The position numbers and the translations under genes are program-made. Below are positions 1 through 6,859 of a stretch of 9,135 nt of DNA, one piece after another (positions within the stretch are counted from its first letter, which is position 1; every line of letters starts with the position of its first letter). Below the pieces are notes generated by a model. That model saw only the letters and a list, made by a program, of their open reading frames with translations, was not told where the DNA came from and did not search any database. The DNA is from an uncultured Ruminococcus sp. (GTDB lineage Bacteria > Bacillota > Clostridia > Oscillospirales > Acutalibacteraceae), in assembly GCA_902802975.1 (NCBI GenBank), contig CADCOF010000248.1, forward strand, positions 1-9,135, given 5' to 3'.

Positions 1-993
1 ACTAACTACAACAGCAAGACTCATCATTTCGATACAAGTGCTGTTGAGGCTGTAATTGATTTGGTTATGAAATGTAATCCAAATGCAATTATGGTTATAA
101 AATCAACTATTCCCGTTGGTTACACACAGTCAATAAGAGAGAAGACCGGAAGCAAAAATATTATTTTTAGCCCGGAGTTTTTGAGAGAATCAAAGGCTCT
201 TTATGATAATCTGTACCCAAGCCGTATTATAGTCGGTACGGATATGGAAGACGAACGTCTTGTGGAAGCAGCGCATACCTTTGCACAGCTTTTGCAGGAA
301 GGTGCGATCAAAGAAGATATTGACACGCTGTTTATGGGATTTACCGAAGCGGAAGCGGTCAAGCTTTTTGCTAATACATATCTTGCTTTACGTGTCAGCT
401 ATTTTAACGAGCTTGATACATACGCTGAGATGAAAGGTCTTGACACACAGCAGATCATTAACGGTGTTTGTCTTGATCCAAGGATCGGTACACATTACAA
501 TAATCCGTCTTTCGGTTATGGCGGGTATTGTTTGCCGAAGGATACAAAGCAGCTGCTTGCGAATTATGACCATGTTCCTCAGAACTTGATCGAAGCAATT
601 GTTGAGAGCAACCGCACAAGAAAAGATTTTATTGCCGATCGTGTTCTGAATATGGCGGGATATTACGATTATTACAATCGTGGAGACTATAGTGCCGATT
701 CGGAAAGGGATTGCGTAATCGGGGTGTATCGTTTAACGATGAAGTCGAATTCGGATAATTTCCGTCAGAGTTCTATTCAAGGCGTTATGAAGCGCATCAA
801 AGCCAAGGGCGCAACGGTTATTGTTTATGAACCTACACTGGAAGATGGAAGTACGTTTTTTGGCAGCAGGGTTGTAAATAATCTTGATGAGTTTAAGAAG
901 CTTTCTCAGGCTATTATTGCGAACAGATATGATGATTGTTTGGATGATGTGCAGGAGAAGGTTTATACGAGAGATTTGTTTGGAAGGGATTAA
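1..993 (+). CDS. ugd: UDP-glucose 6-dehydrogenase, 5' partial
   Basis: Oxidises UDP-glucose to UDP-glucuronate with two NAD+, a cytosolic precursor step for acidic capsule or exopolysaccharide. The frame is open from base 1, so the gene begins upstream. The first visible residues ([13 protein letters not shown]) match the end of the NAD-binding domain; by comparison with E. coli Ugd as I remember it, roughly 80 N-terminal residues are missing. Visible landmarks are KSTIPVG, the FSPEFLRE segment, [15 protein letters not shown], and the catalytic loop [13 protein letters not shown] with its cysteine at codon 529-531. The C-terminal UDP-binding domain follows ([28 protein letters not shown], ending TRDLFGRD). 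Relative to E. coli there is a tyrosine- and acid-rich insertion of about 15 residues just before VIGVYRL; I recall this as common in Firmicutes. The first ATG in the visible frame (67) is internal and not a start. It lies 20 nt upstream of rmlA and is probably co-transcribed with it. Confidence 0.96.
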   Translation, partial: TNYNSKTHHFDTSAVEAVIDLVMKCNPNAIMVIKSTIPVGYTQSIREKTGSKNIIFSPEFLRESKALYDNLYPSRIIVGTDMEDERLVEAAHTFAQLLQEGAIKEDIDTLFMGFTEAEAVKLFANTYLALRVSYFNELDTYAEMKGLDTQQIINGVCLDPRIGTHYNNPSFGYGGYCLPKDTKQLLANYDHVPQNLIEAIVESNRTRKDFIADRVLNMAGYYDYYNRGDYSADSERDCVIGVYRLTMKSNSDNFRQSSIQGVMKRIKAKGATVIVYEPTLEDGSTFFGSRVVNNLDEFKKLSQAIIANRYDDCLDDVQEKVYTRDLFGRD

Positions 994-1000
994 TAATTTG

Positions 1001-1005
1001 GGAGG
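1001..1005 (+). promoter_or_regulatory. Ribosome binding site of rmlA
   Basis: GGAGG sits 8 nt before the ATG at 1014 and fixes that start. It lies in the 20-nt gap after the ugd stop, so rmlA has its own strong initiation site. Confidence 0.85.
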
Positions 1006-1013
1006 TTTGTCAT

Positions 1014-1937
1014 ATGAAAGGCATAATTTTGGCCGGTGGTTCGGGAACAAGATTGTATCCGCTTACAAAAGTTACATCGAAGCAGTTGCTTCCAATTTAT
1101 GATAAACCCATGATTTACTACCCGATGTCCGTGCTGATGACAGCAGGCATTCGGGATATCCTCATTATTTCGACTCCTCAGGATACACCGAGATTCGAAA
1201 GCCTACTCGGTGACGGACATCATTTTGGTGTTAATTTGCAGTATGCGGTGCAGCCCTCACCCGATGGACTTGCTCAGGCGTTCATTATTGGTGCTGACTT
1301 CATTGGTGATGACAGTGTAGCTATGGTACTGGGCGACAATATTTTTTCTGGGCACGGACTCAAAAAACGTCTTATAAAAGCTGTTGAGAATGCTGAAAAC
1401 GGCAAGGGCGCAACTGTATTTGGTTACTATGTTGATGATCCTGAAAGATTCGGCATTGTTGAATTTGATAATACCGGCAAGGCTATTTCCATTGAGGAAA
1501 AGCCTCAGCACCCGAAAAGCAATTATTGTGTAACGGGCTTGTATTTCTATGACAATAAAGTCGTGGAATATGCAAAAAATCTCAAACCGTCCGCAAGAGG
1601 AGAGCTTGAGATAACCGATCTGAATAGAATATATCTTGAAAATGAAGCATTAAATGTAGAACTTCTCGGTCAGGGCTTTACGTGGCTTGATACAGGAACG
1701 CATGAGAGCCTTGTAGAGGCTACAAACTTTGTAAAGACTGTTGAGAATCATCAGCACAGAAAGATAGCTTGTCTTGAAGAGATCGCATATCTCAACGGTT
1801 GGATCACAAAGGAAGATGTGCTTGCCGTTTATGAGGAGCTTAAGAAGAATCAGTACGGACAGTATCTTAAAGATGTAATTGACGGAAAATATCTTGATGT
1901 TATTCATACAGACATCATGGATTTTAAGAATGAGTGA
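1014..1937 (+). CDS. rmlA: Glucose-1-phosphate thymidylyltransferase
   Basis: Catalyses dTTP + glucose-1-phosphate to dTDP-glucose + PPi, the first step for dTDP-rhamnose and other dTDP-6-deoxysugars; cytosolic. The 307-residue protein shows the nucleotidyltransferase signature [11 protein letters not shown] (residues 8-18), [12 protein letters not shown] (22-33), the metal-binding LGDNIF (106-111, Asp108), VEFDN, EEKP (161-164, Lys163), VTGLYFYD (173-180) and [10 protein letters not shown] (224-233, Asp227). It is slightly longer than the roughly 290 residues typical of the family, because of a C-terminal tail after the usual helical end. The start is supported by GGAGG at 1001-1005 and by the exact family N-terminus MKGIILAGG. 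Its stop codon at 1935-1937 overlaps the ribosome binding site of rmlB, which suggests translational coupling. In this family dTDP-rhamnose feeds back on the enzyme; that is family knowledge and is not visible here. Confidence 0.97.
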   Translation: MKGIILAGGSGTRLYPLTKVTSKQLLPIYDKPMIYYPMSVLMTAGIRDILIISTPQDTPRFESLLGDGHHFGVNLQYAVQPSPDGLAQAFIIGADFIGDDSVAMVLGDNIFSGHGLKKRLIKAVENAENGKGATVFGYYVDDPERFGIVEFDNTGKAISIEEKPQHPKSNYCVTGLYFYDNKVVEYAKNLKPSARGELEITDLNRIYLENEALNVELLGQGFTWLDTGTHESLVEATNFVKTVENHQHRKIACLEEIAYLNGWITKEDVLAVYEELKKNQYGQYLKDVIDGKYLDVIHTDIMDFKNE

Positions 1938-1946
1938 GGATTTATT

Positions 1947-2966
1947 ATGACAATTATTGTAACAGGCGGCGCAGGATTTATCGGCTCGAACTTTGTATTC
2001 CATATGCTCAAGGAACACCCGGATTACAGGATCATTTGTCTTGATAAGCTTACATATGCGGGCAATCTTTCGACGCTGAAATCGGTTATGGATAATCCGA
2101 ATTTCAGATTTGTAAAGGCTGATATTTGTGACAGAGCAGCAGTAGAAAAGCTTTTTGAGGAAGAAAAGCCGGATATAGTTGTCAATTTTGCAGCTGAGAG
2201 CCACGTTGACCGCTCTATCGAAAATCCCGAGATTTTCCTTCAGACAAACATCATCGGTACGGAAGTTCTTATGGACGTTTGCCGTAAGCATGGTATTCAG
2301 AGATACCATCAAGTTTCAACGGATGAGGTTTACGGTGATCTGCCGCTTGACAGACCCGATCTGTTCTTTACGGAGGAAACTCCGATTCATACAAGTTCAC
2401 CGTACAGCAGTTCAAAAGCGGGTGCAGATCTGCTTGTTCTTGCTTATCACAGAACATACGGACTGCCGGTGACAATATCGAGATGCTCCAACAACTACGG
2501 CCCTTACCATTTCCCCGAAAAGCTTATCCCGCTGATGATCGCAAATGCGCTTGCTGATAAGCCGCTTCCGGTTTACGGTGAGGGTATCAATGTTCGTGAC
2601 TGGCTTTACGTTGAGGATCACTGCAGAGCGATCGACCTAATCATTCACAAGGGCAGAGTCGGCGAAGTCTACAATGTCGGCGGACATAATGAAATGCGCA
2701 ACATCGACATAGTAAAGCTTATCTGCAAGGAGCTTAACAAGCCGGAAAGCCTTATTACATACGTCACAGACCGCAAGGGTCACGATATGCGCTATGCCAT
2801 CGACCCAACAAAGATACACAACGAGCTTGGCTGGCTGCCGGAGACAAAGTTTGCAGACGGCATTAAGAAGACAATTCAGTGGTACCTCGATAACAAGGAT
2901 TGGTGGGAAGAGATCATTTCCGGTGAATATCAGAACTATTACGAGAAAATGTACGGAAACCGTTGA
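1947..2966 (+). CDS. rmlB: dTDP-glucose 4,6-dehydratase
   Basis: Converts dTDP-glucose to dTDP-4-keto-6-deoxyglucose using tightly bound NAD+. In this locus that product is the branch point between the rhamnose enzymes (RmlC/RmlD) and the aminotransferase at 4554. The 339-residue protein is an extended short-chain dehydrogenase. It has the Rossmann motif TGGAGFIGSN (6-15), the DKLTYAGN segment (33-40), FAAESHVDRSI (81-91), the catalytic STDEVYGD (124-131, with Asp126 and Glu127), YSSSKAGAD (153-161, YxxxK with Tyr153 and Lys157), SNNYGPYHFPEKLIP (181-195) and RDWLYVEDHC (217-226). Length and motifs are those of a full, intact enzyme. The start is set by GAGGA at 1936-1940, 6 nt before the ATG. 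The stop TGA (2964-2966) is followed at once by an unusual heptanucleotide repeat leading into rmlD. Confidence 0.97.
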   Translation: MTIIVTGGAGFIGSNFVFHMLKEHPDYRIICLDKLTYAGNLSTLKSVMDNPNFRFVKADICDRAAVEKLFEEEKPDIVVNFAAESHVDRSIENPEIFLQTNIIGTEVLMDVCRKHGIQRYHQVSTDEVYGDLPLDRPDLFFTEETPIHTSSPYSSSKAGADLLVLAYHRTYGLPVTISRCSNNYGPYHFPEKLIPLMIANALADKPLPVYGEGINVRDWLYVEDHCRAIDLIIHKGRVGEVYNVGGHNEMRNIDIVKLICKELNKPESLITYVTDRKGHDMRYAIDPTKIHNELGWLPETKFADGIKKTIQWYLDNKDWWEEIISGEYQNYYEKMYGNR

Positions 2967-2972
2967 TACAGT

Positions 2973-3007
2973 GTGGAGTTTTGAGAGTGGAGAGTGGAGT
3001 TTTGAAG
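2973..3007 (+). repeat. Degenerate heptanucleotide tandem repeat at the rmlB-rmlD junction
   Basis: Five 7-bp units read GTGGAGT, TTTGAGA, GTGGAGA, GTGGAGT, TTTGAAG. Within them the 12-mer GTGGAGTTTTGA occurs twice, at 2973-2984 and 2994-3005, exactly 21 nt apart, and GTGGAG occurs three times (2973, 2987, 2994). The array supplies both the likely ribosome binding site and the likely TTG start of rmlD. The pattern is seen directly in the sequence. Whether it is a dispersed genomic repeat or chance cannot be told from one copy. Confidence 0.7.
2989..2994 (+). promoter_or_regulatory. Probable ribosome binding site of rmlD
   Basis: GGAGAG lies 7 nt before TTG 3002 and is the best-spaced purine-rich site for that start. 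A second GGAG at 2996-2999 is only 2 nt from the TTG and too close to serve it. The site is inside the heptanucleotide repeat. Confidence 0.5.
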
Positions 3008-3916
3008 GTTTTTGTAACGGGAGTTTGCGGGCAGCTTGGACATGATGTTGTCAATGAATTGGCTGAAAGAGGTTATGATGCAGTCGGCAGCGACATTACG
3101 GATAAATATATTGGCGCCGATGACGGCAGTGCTGTCGTTTCTGCGCCTTACGAGCAGCTTGACATCACAAACGGAGATGATGTAAAAGCTGTATTGACGA
3201 GAGTTCAGCCCGATGCTGTTGTGCACTGTGCTGCATGGACGGCAGTAGACGCTGCGGAAGATGAAGAAAACAAAGCAAAAGTTTATACGATAAATGCAGA
3301 CGGCACAAAAAATATTGCACAGGTGTGCAAAGAGCTTGACTGCAAAATGATATATATAAGTACCGACTATGTGTTTGACGGCGAAGGCACTCAGCCGTGG
3401 CAGCCCGACTGCAAGGATTATACGCCGCTTTGCGTTTACGGCGACAGCAAGCTGAAAGGCGAATTGGCAGTAAGTGATATGCTTGAAAAATACTTCATTG
3501 TTCGTATTGCATGGGTATTCGGTAAGAACGGTAATAATTTCATTAAGACTATGCTGAAAGTCGGCAAGAAGTTCGACACTGTTCGAGTTGTCAACGATCA
3601 GATCGGTACACCGACATATACATTCGACCTTGCGAAGCTGCTTGTTGATATGTGTGAAAGCGATAAGTACGGCTACTACCACGCTACCAATGAGGGCGGT
3701 TACATTAGTTGGTACGATTTTACAAAAGAAATATATAAGCAGGCAGGGTATACAACAAATGTTGTGCCTGTAACAACGGAAGAATATGGGCTGTCAAAGG
3801 CGAAACGTCCGCACAACAGCCGTTTGGATAAATCGAAGCTTGCCGAAAACGGGTTTGCGCTGCTGCCCACATGGCAGGACGCACTTTCAAGATATTTGAA
3901 GGAGATAGAGTACTGA
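3002..3916 (+). CDS. rmlD: dTDP-4-dehydrorhamnose reductase
   Basis: Reduces dTDP-4-keto-L-rhamnose to dTDP-L-rhamnose with NAD(P)H, the last step of the pathway. The 304-residue protein (from TTG 3002) shows the dinucleotide-binding motif VTGVCGQLGHDV (5-16), DAVVHCAAWTAVDAAE (71-86), ISTDYVFDG (119-127), VYGDSKLKGE (145-154, YxxxK with Tyr146 and Lys150), RIAWVFG and the C-terminal RPHNSRLDKSKL. The start is uncertain. The frame is open back to TTG 2963, overlapping the rmlB stop, with further in-frame TTG 2981 and GTG 2987. I prefer 3002 because the family begins directly with M-K-V-x-V-T-G and a GGAGAG lies 7 nt upstream; the 13 extra residues from 2963 are encoded by repeat DNA and match nothing in the family. 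The stop overlaps the rmlC start by one base (TGATG). Confidence 0.93.
   Translation: MKVFVTGVCGQLGHDVVNELAERGYDAVGSDITDKYIGADDGSAVVSAPYEQLDITNGDDVKAVLTRVQPDAVVHCAAWTAVDAAEDEENKAKVYTINADGTKNIAQVCKELDCKMIYISTDYVFDGEGTQPWQPDCKDYTPLCVYGDSKLKGELAVSDMLEKYFIVRIAWVFGKNGNNFIKTMLKVGKKFDTVRVVNDQIGTPTYTFDLAKLLVDMCESDKYGYYHATNEGGYISWYDFTKEIYKQAGYTTNVVPVTTEEYGLSKAKRPHNSRLDKSKLAENGFALLPTWQDALSRYLKEIEY
3899..3905 (+). promoter_or_regulatory. Ribosome binding site of rmlC
   Basis: AAGGAGA inside the last codons of rmlD lies 10 nt before the ATG at 3916. It selects that start over the in-frame ATG at 3871, which lies within rmlD. Confidence 0.75.
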
Positions 3917-4533
3917 TGGGACAGATCACAGTTGAGAAGAATGTAGGCGGCATTGAAGGGCTTTGCGTTATCACGCCTGCCGTTCACGGCGACAGCCGCG
4001 GATACTTTATGGAAACATACAACGAAAATGACATGAAGGAAGCCGGCATAGACATTGCCTTTGTTCAGGACAATCAGTCTATGTCAACAAAAGGCGTCCT
4101 TCGTGGACTTCATTTCCAGAAAAAGTACCCTCAGGCAAAGCTTGTCAGAACAATAAAAGGTGCGGTTTTTGATGTAGCTGTTGACCTAAGAAGAGGTAGT
4201 AAAACTTATGGTAAGTGGTATGGTTTGGAGCTTACGGAAGAGAACAAGAAGCAGTTTCTTATTCCCAGAGGGTTTGCACATGGGTTTTTGGTGCTGAGTG
4301 ACATAGCTGAGTTCTGCTACAAGTGCGATGATTTCTATCATGCCAATGATGAAGGCGGGCTTGCGTGGAACGACCCTGAAATTGGCATTGACTGGGCTTC
4401 TTTGGGTATCAAGGGAGAATATGACGGTACTGCGAGTGCTGCAGGTTATACGCTTGTAGATGGAACTCCACTGAATCTGAGTGACAAAGATCAAAGATTA
4501 AATGGTATACGATCATCATTTAATTTTTTATGA
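3916..4533 (+). CDS. rmlC: dTDP-4-dehydrorhamnose 3,5-epimerase
   Basis: Epimerises C3 and C5 of dTDP-4-keto-6-deoxyglucose to give dTDP-4-keto-L-rhamnose, the substrate of RmlD; it is a cupin-fold enzyme. The 205-residue protein shows HGDSRGYFMETY (24-35), VQDNQSMSTKGVLRGLHFQ (50-68, with the catalytic-type His66 after Arg63), LIPRGFAHGFLVLSD (115-129), the tyrosine of DDFYHANDEGG (Tyr141) and WNDPEIGIDW (151-160). It is about 20 residues longer than the usual ~185. The extra length is mainly a loop (about 161-185, rich in Gly, Ala and Thr) between the IDW motif and the LNLSDKDQ segment. The start at 3916 overlaps the rmlD stop by one base and follows AAGGAGA. An upstream in-frame ATG at 3871 would add 15 residues unlike the family. 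Composition becomes more AT-rich toward the 3' end of this gene. Confidence 0.96.
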   Translation: MGQITVEKNVGGIEGLCVITPAVHGDSRGYFMETYNENDMKEAGIDIAFVQDNQSMSTKGVLRGLHFQKKYPQAKLVRTIKGAVFDVAVDLRRGSKTYGKWYGLELTEENKKQFLIPRGFAHGFLVLSDIAEFCYKCDDFYHANDEGGLAWNDPEIGIDWASLGIKGEYDGTASAAGYTLVDGTPLNLSDKDQRLNGIRSSFNFL

Positions 4534-4538
4534 TTGTT

Positions 4539-4544
4539 AGGAGG
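4539..4544 (+). promoter_or_regulatory. Strong ribosome binding site of the wecE-like gene
   Basis: AGGAGG lies 9 nt before the ATG at 4554. It decides that start against the in-frame ATG at 4530, which overlaps the rmlC stop as ATGA but has no comparable upstream site. Confidence 0.85.
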
Positions 4545-4553
4545 TTAGAAAAA

Positions 4554-5687
4554 ATGATTCATTTTAATGTACCCCCATTTGTTGGAACAGAATTTAAGTA
4601 TATGCGTGAAGCTGTGGAAAACCATAAGATTTGCGGAGATGGACCATTTACCAAAAAATGTGATGAATGGATTGAAGAAAGATTTAGTACTCCAAAGGCT
4701 ATGCTTACAACCAGTGGTTCCACAGCACTTGATATGGCAGCACTTTTATGCGGTTTTAAACCGGGAGACGAAGTGATTCTTCCCAGCTATACTTTTTCAT
4801 CAACTGCAAATTCTTTTGTTCTTGCTGGAGCAAAGCTCGTTTTTGTTGATATTCGTCCAGATACAATGAACATTGATGAAAAAAAGATAGAACAGGCAAT
4901 TACTGAACATACAAGAGCTATTGTACCCGTTCATTATGCTGGTGTTGCATGTGAAATGGATACCATAATGGATATTGCAAAAAAATATAACCTGATTGTT
5001 GTTGAAGATGCCGCACAAGCAGTGATGAGCACATATAAAGGGAAGGCCTTAGGTTCTATCGGAGATTTTGGCTGCTTTTCCTTTCACGAAACCAAAAACT
5101 ATTCCATGGGTGAAGGCGGAGCAATTCTGATAAATTATGAAAAATATATTGAAAGAGCGGAGATACTGAGAGAAAAAGGCACAAACAGGTCTCAGTTCTT
5201 CCGCGGTCAGGTTGCGAAATATAATTGGGTAGATTTTGGTGACAGTTATCTCCAGTCAGATCTTAACGCAGCTTATTTATGGGCACAATTGCAAGTGGCA
5301 GATGAAATAAATGATAATCGTTTGTCAACATGGAATGCGTATTATGAAGTATTTAAAGAATATGAATCAGAAGGAATAATAGAACTACCTGTAATTCCTG
5401 ATGGATGTGTACATAATGCTCATATGTTTTATATAAAATTTAAGAACTTAGAAACTAGACAGGATTATATAAGGTTTATGAAGGAAAACGATATTCTTTG
5501 TGTCTTTCATTACGTACCCCTTCATTCTGCTCCTGCGGGATTGAAATTTGGTCGCTTTGATGGAATAGATGAGTATACTACAAAAGAAAGCGAAAGATTA
5601 GTAAGATTACCATTATATTACAATATAGCATCAGAAGACAGAGCAAAGGTAATTGAAAAAACAAAGGAATATTTAAATAGACTTTAA
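4554..5687 (+). CDS. wecE: dTDP-4-amino-4,6-dideoxygalactose transaminase (WecE/RffA type)
   Basis: PLP-dependent sugar aminotransferase of the DegT/DnrJ/EryC1/StrS family. It is predicted to transfer the amino group of glutamate to C4 of dTDP-4-keto-6-deoxyglucose, the RmlB product, giving dTDP-Fuc4N. The match to E. coli WecE, as I remember that sequence, is close over the whole 377 residues. It includes the N-terminal MIHFNVPPFVGTE, CGDGPFTKKC (27-36), LPSYTFSSTANSFVL (76-90), DIRPDTMNIDE (99-109), VPVHYAGVACEMDTIM (124-139), VVEDAAQAVMSTYKG (149-163, PLP-nitrogen Asp152), FSFHETKNY (175-183, Schiff-base Lys181), REKGTNRSQFFRGQV (206-220), CVHNAHMFYIK (285-295) and YTTKESERLVRLPL (341-354). 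The start is ATG 4554 because of AGGAGG and the WecE-like N-terminus. In enterobacteria WecE serves common antigen; here it follows rhamnose genes, so a capsule role is inferred. No WecD-type N-acetyltransferase is visible in the window. Confidence 0.92.
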   Translation: MIHFNVPPFVGTEFKYMREAVENHKICGDGPFTKKCDEWIEERFSTPKAMLTTSGSTALDMAALLCGFKPGDEVILPSYTFSSTANSFVLAGAKLVFVDIRPDTMNIDEKKIEQAITEHTRAIVPVHYAGVACEMDTIMDIAKKYNLIVVEDAAQAVMSTYKGKALGSIGDFGCFSFHETKNYSMGEGGAILINYEKYIERAEILREKGTNRSQFFRGQVAKYNWVDFGDSYLQSDLNAAYLWAQLQVADEINDNRLSTWNAYYEVFKEYESEGIIELPVIPDGCVHNAHMFYIKFKNLETRQDYIRFMKENDILCVFHYVPLHSAPAGLKFGRFDGIDEYTTKESERLVRLPLYYNIASEDRAKVIEKTKEYLNRL

Positions 5688-5696
5688 TTTGAAATT

Positions 5697-5702
5697 AGGG
5701 GA
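5697..5702 (+). promoter_or_regulatory. Ribosome binding site of the first glycosyltransferase
   Basis: AGGGGA lies 6 nt before ATG 5709. An in-frame TTG immediately upstream (5706) would be only 3 nt away, so the ATG is preferred. Confidence 0.7.
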
Positions 5703-5708
5703 TAATTG

Positions 5709-6824
5709 ATGGTTCGAGTAGCAGTGATCATGGGGAAAATGGATTCTGGTGGCAAAAAGAATTTGGTAATGGAATATTTTCGTCATATAGATAGAAGCAA
5801 GGTTCAGTTTGATTTTATTTGTGATTCAGATTCTCAGGCTATACCGACAGAGGAAATAAAGAGTTTGGGTGGTTGTGTTTATATAATACCTCCTTATCAG
5901 GATGTATTTTCAAACATGAAGGAATTAAAGCGTATTTGCAAAGAAAATAATTATCAAATTATACATGCTTATAATAGCACTATGAATTTATTTCCAATGT
6001 GTGTTGCCAAACAAGTCGGAATACCTGTCCGTATTTCTGAGTCATTATCAATGGCTCATAAAAAGGATCAAAAAACAAAAATAAAAAATATTCTCAGACT
6101 TTTTTCAAGATGGTATGCTACACATTTTCTTGCCTGTGGCGAGGATTGTGGGCGCTGGCAGTTTGGTGACAAGCTATTTGATTCAGGAAAAGTGACAGTA
6201 TTTAAAACCGCTATCAATACAGAATTTAATGCTTATGATCCTAAAGTCAGAAGCAAAACCAGAAAAGAACATCATTGGGAAGATAAAATTGTTATTGGTC
6301 ATATTGGAAGATTCACAGCACAAAAAAACTCTGTTAGATTGATTGAGATTTTTTCAGCAATCGCAAAGGCTGAGCCGAAAGCAGTTTTATGTCTCATTGG
6401 CGATGGTGAGCTTAAAGATGAGATGATGGTAAAGATAAAGGAACTTGCCATTGAGGATAGAGTCGATTATTTAGGCAGAAGAGAGGATATTCAGCAATTT
6501 TATAACGCTATGGATTGTTTTGTTCTTCCTAGTTTATATGAAGGTTTACCGGTAGTAGGTCTTGAAGCGGAGAGTTGTGGTTTGCCTATGTTCTTCTCTA
6601 CTGAAGTTACTTCCGAAGCAAATGCTTGCGAGCTTGGACACTTTATAGATCTGAGTGCTTCAGATGAAGAATGGGCCGAGCAGATCTTGAAGGCTGCAAA
6701 AGAAAATATGCCTATCAGACGAAGTCATGCTAAAGAGGTTGCTGCTGCCGGATTTGATTCGATAGTTGAATCATCAAAACTTCAGCAGTATTATTTGAAT
6801 GTTCTGAACGCAAATCAGAAATAA
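5709..6824 (+). CDS. GT4-type glycosyltransferase (EpsF-like)
   Basis: Predicted retaining GT-B glycosyltransferase that adds one sugar to a lipid-linked polysaccharide intermediate at the cytoplasmic membrane surface. The 371-residue protein has an N-terminal acceptor-side domain beginning MVRVAVIMGKMDSGG, followed by KNLVMEYFRHIDRSKVQF (18-34), a form familiar from Firmicute exopolysaccharide clusters. The positions after the two glycines are Lys-Lys rather than the Ala-Glu seen in many GT4 enzymes. VRISESLSMAHKKD (107-120) and GEDCGRWQFG (144-153) follow. The C-terminal donor domain has IGHIGRFTAQKN (196-207), LIGDGEL (229-235) and the EX7E element EGLPVVGLE (278-286). No signal peptide or membrane span is evident. 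Donor and acceptor sugars cannot be read from the sequence; rhamnose, Fuc4N(Ac) and glucuronate are candidates from context. It lies 21 nt after wecE, with AGGGGA at 5697-5702. Confidence 0.9.
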   Translation: MVRVAVIMGKMDSGGKKNLVMEYFRHIDRSKVQFDFICDSDSQAIPTEEIKSLGGCVYIIPPYQDVFSNMKELKRICKENNYQIIHAYNSTMNLFPMCVAKQVGIPVRISESLSMAHKKDQKTKIKNILRLFSRWYATHFLACGEDCGRWQFGDKLFDSGKVTVFKTAINTEFNAYDPKVRSKTRKEHHWEDKIVIGHIGRFTAQKNSVRLIEIFSAIAKAEPKAVLCLIGDGELKDEMMVKIKELAIEDRVDYLGRREDIQQFYNAMDCFVLPSLYEGLPVVGLEAESCGLPMFFSTEVTSEANACELGHFIDLSASDEEWAEQILKAAKENMPIRRSHAKEVAAAGFDSIVESSKLQQYYLNVLNANQK

Positions 6825-6846
6825 TCAGGTTGGGCAGGAAACCATG

Positions 6847-6851
6847 AAGGA
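6847..6851 (+). promoter_or_regulatory. Ribosome binding site of the second glycosyltransferase
   Basis: AAGGA lies 8 nt before ATG 6860. Its last base is the first base of the in-frame ATG at 6851, so if this site is used the true start is 6860. Confidence 0.6.
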
Positions 6852-6859
6852 TGTTGTAT

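Noticed and set aside
1650..2312. A 220-codon open frame on the - strand across the rmlA-rmlB junction
   Set aside because: It is antisense to two well-supported genes, its product is Cys/Asn/Lys/Ile-rich with no family features, and I see no independent support for expression.
2939..3682. A 247-codon open frame on the - strand opposite rmlD
   Set aside because: It lies almost wholly antisense to a clearly conserved enzyme and its translation shows no recognisable domain. It is explained by codon bias on the opposite strand.
4501..4540. Possible terminator hairpin at the end of rmlC (ATCAT ... T-run ... ATGAT)
   Set aside because: The stem is only about 5 bp of A/T-rich sequence, the T-run falls in the loop rather than after the stem, and a strong ribosome binding site follows directly.
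5709..5760. Lys-Lys in place of Ala-Glu in the N-terminal GG motif as evidence of a dead glycosyltransferase
   Set aside because: This form recurs in Firmicute exopolysaccharide glycosyltransferases as I recall them, and the donor-domain motifs, including EX7E, are intact.
6825..6859. Internal promoter or small gene in the 35-nt gap between the two glycosyltransferases
   Set aside because: There is no recognisable -35/-10 pair. A short ATG frame at 6844 runs out of phase into the real gene and matches nothing.
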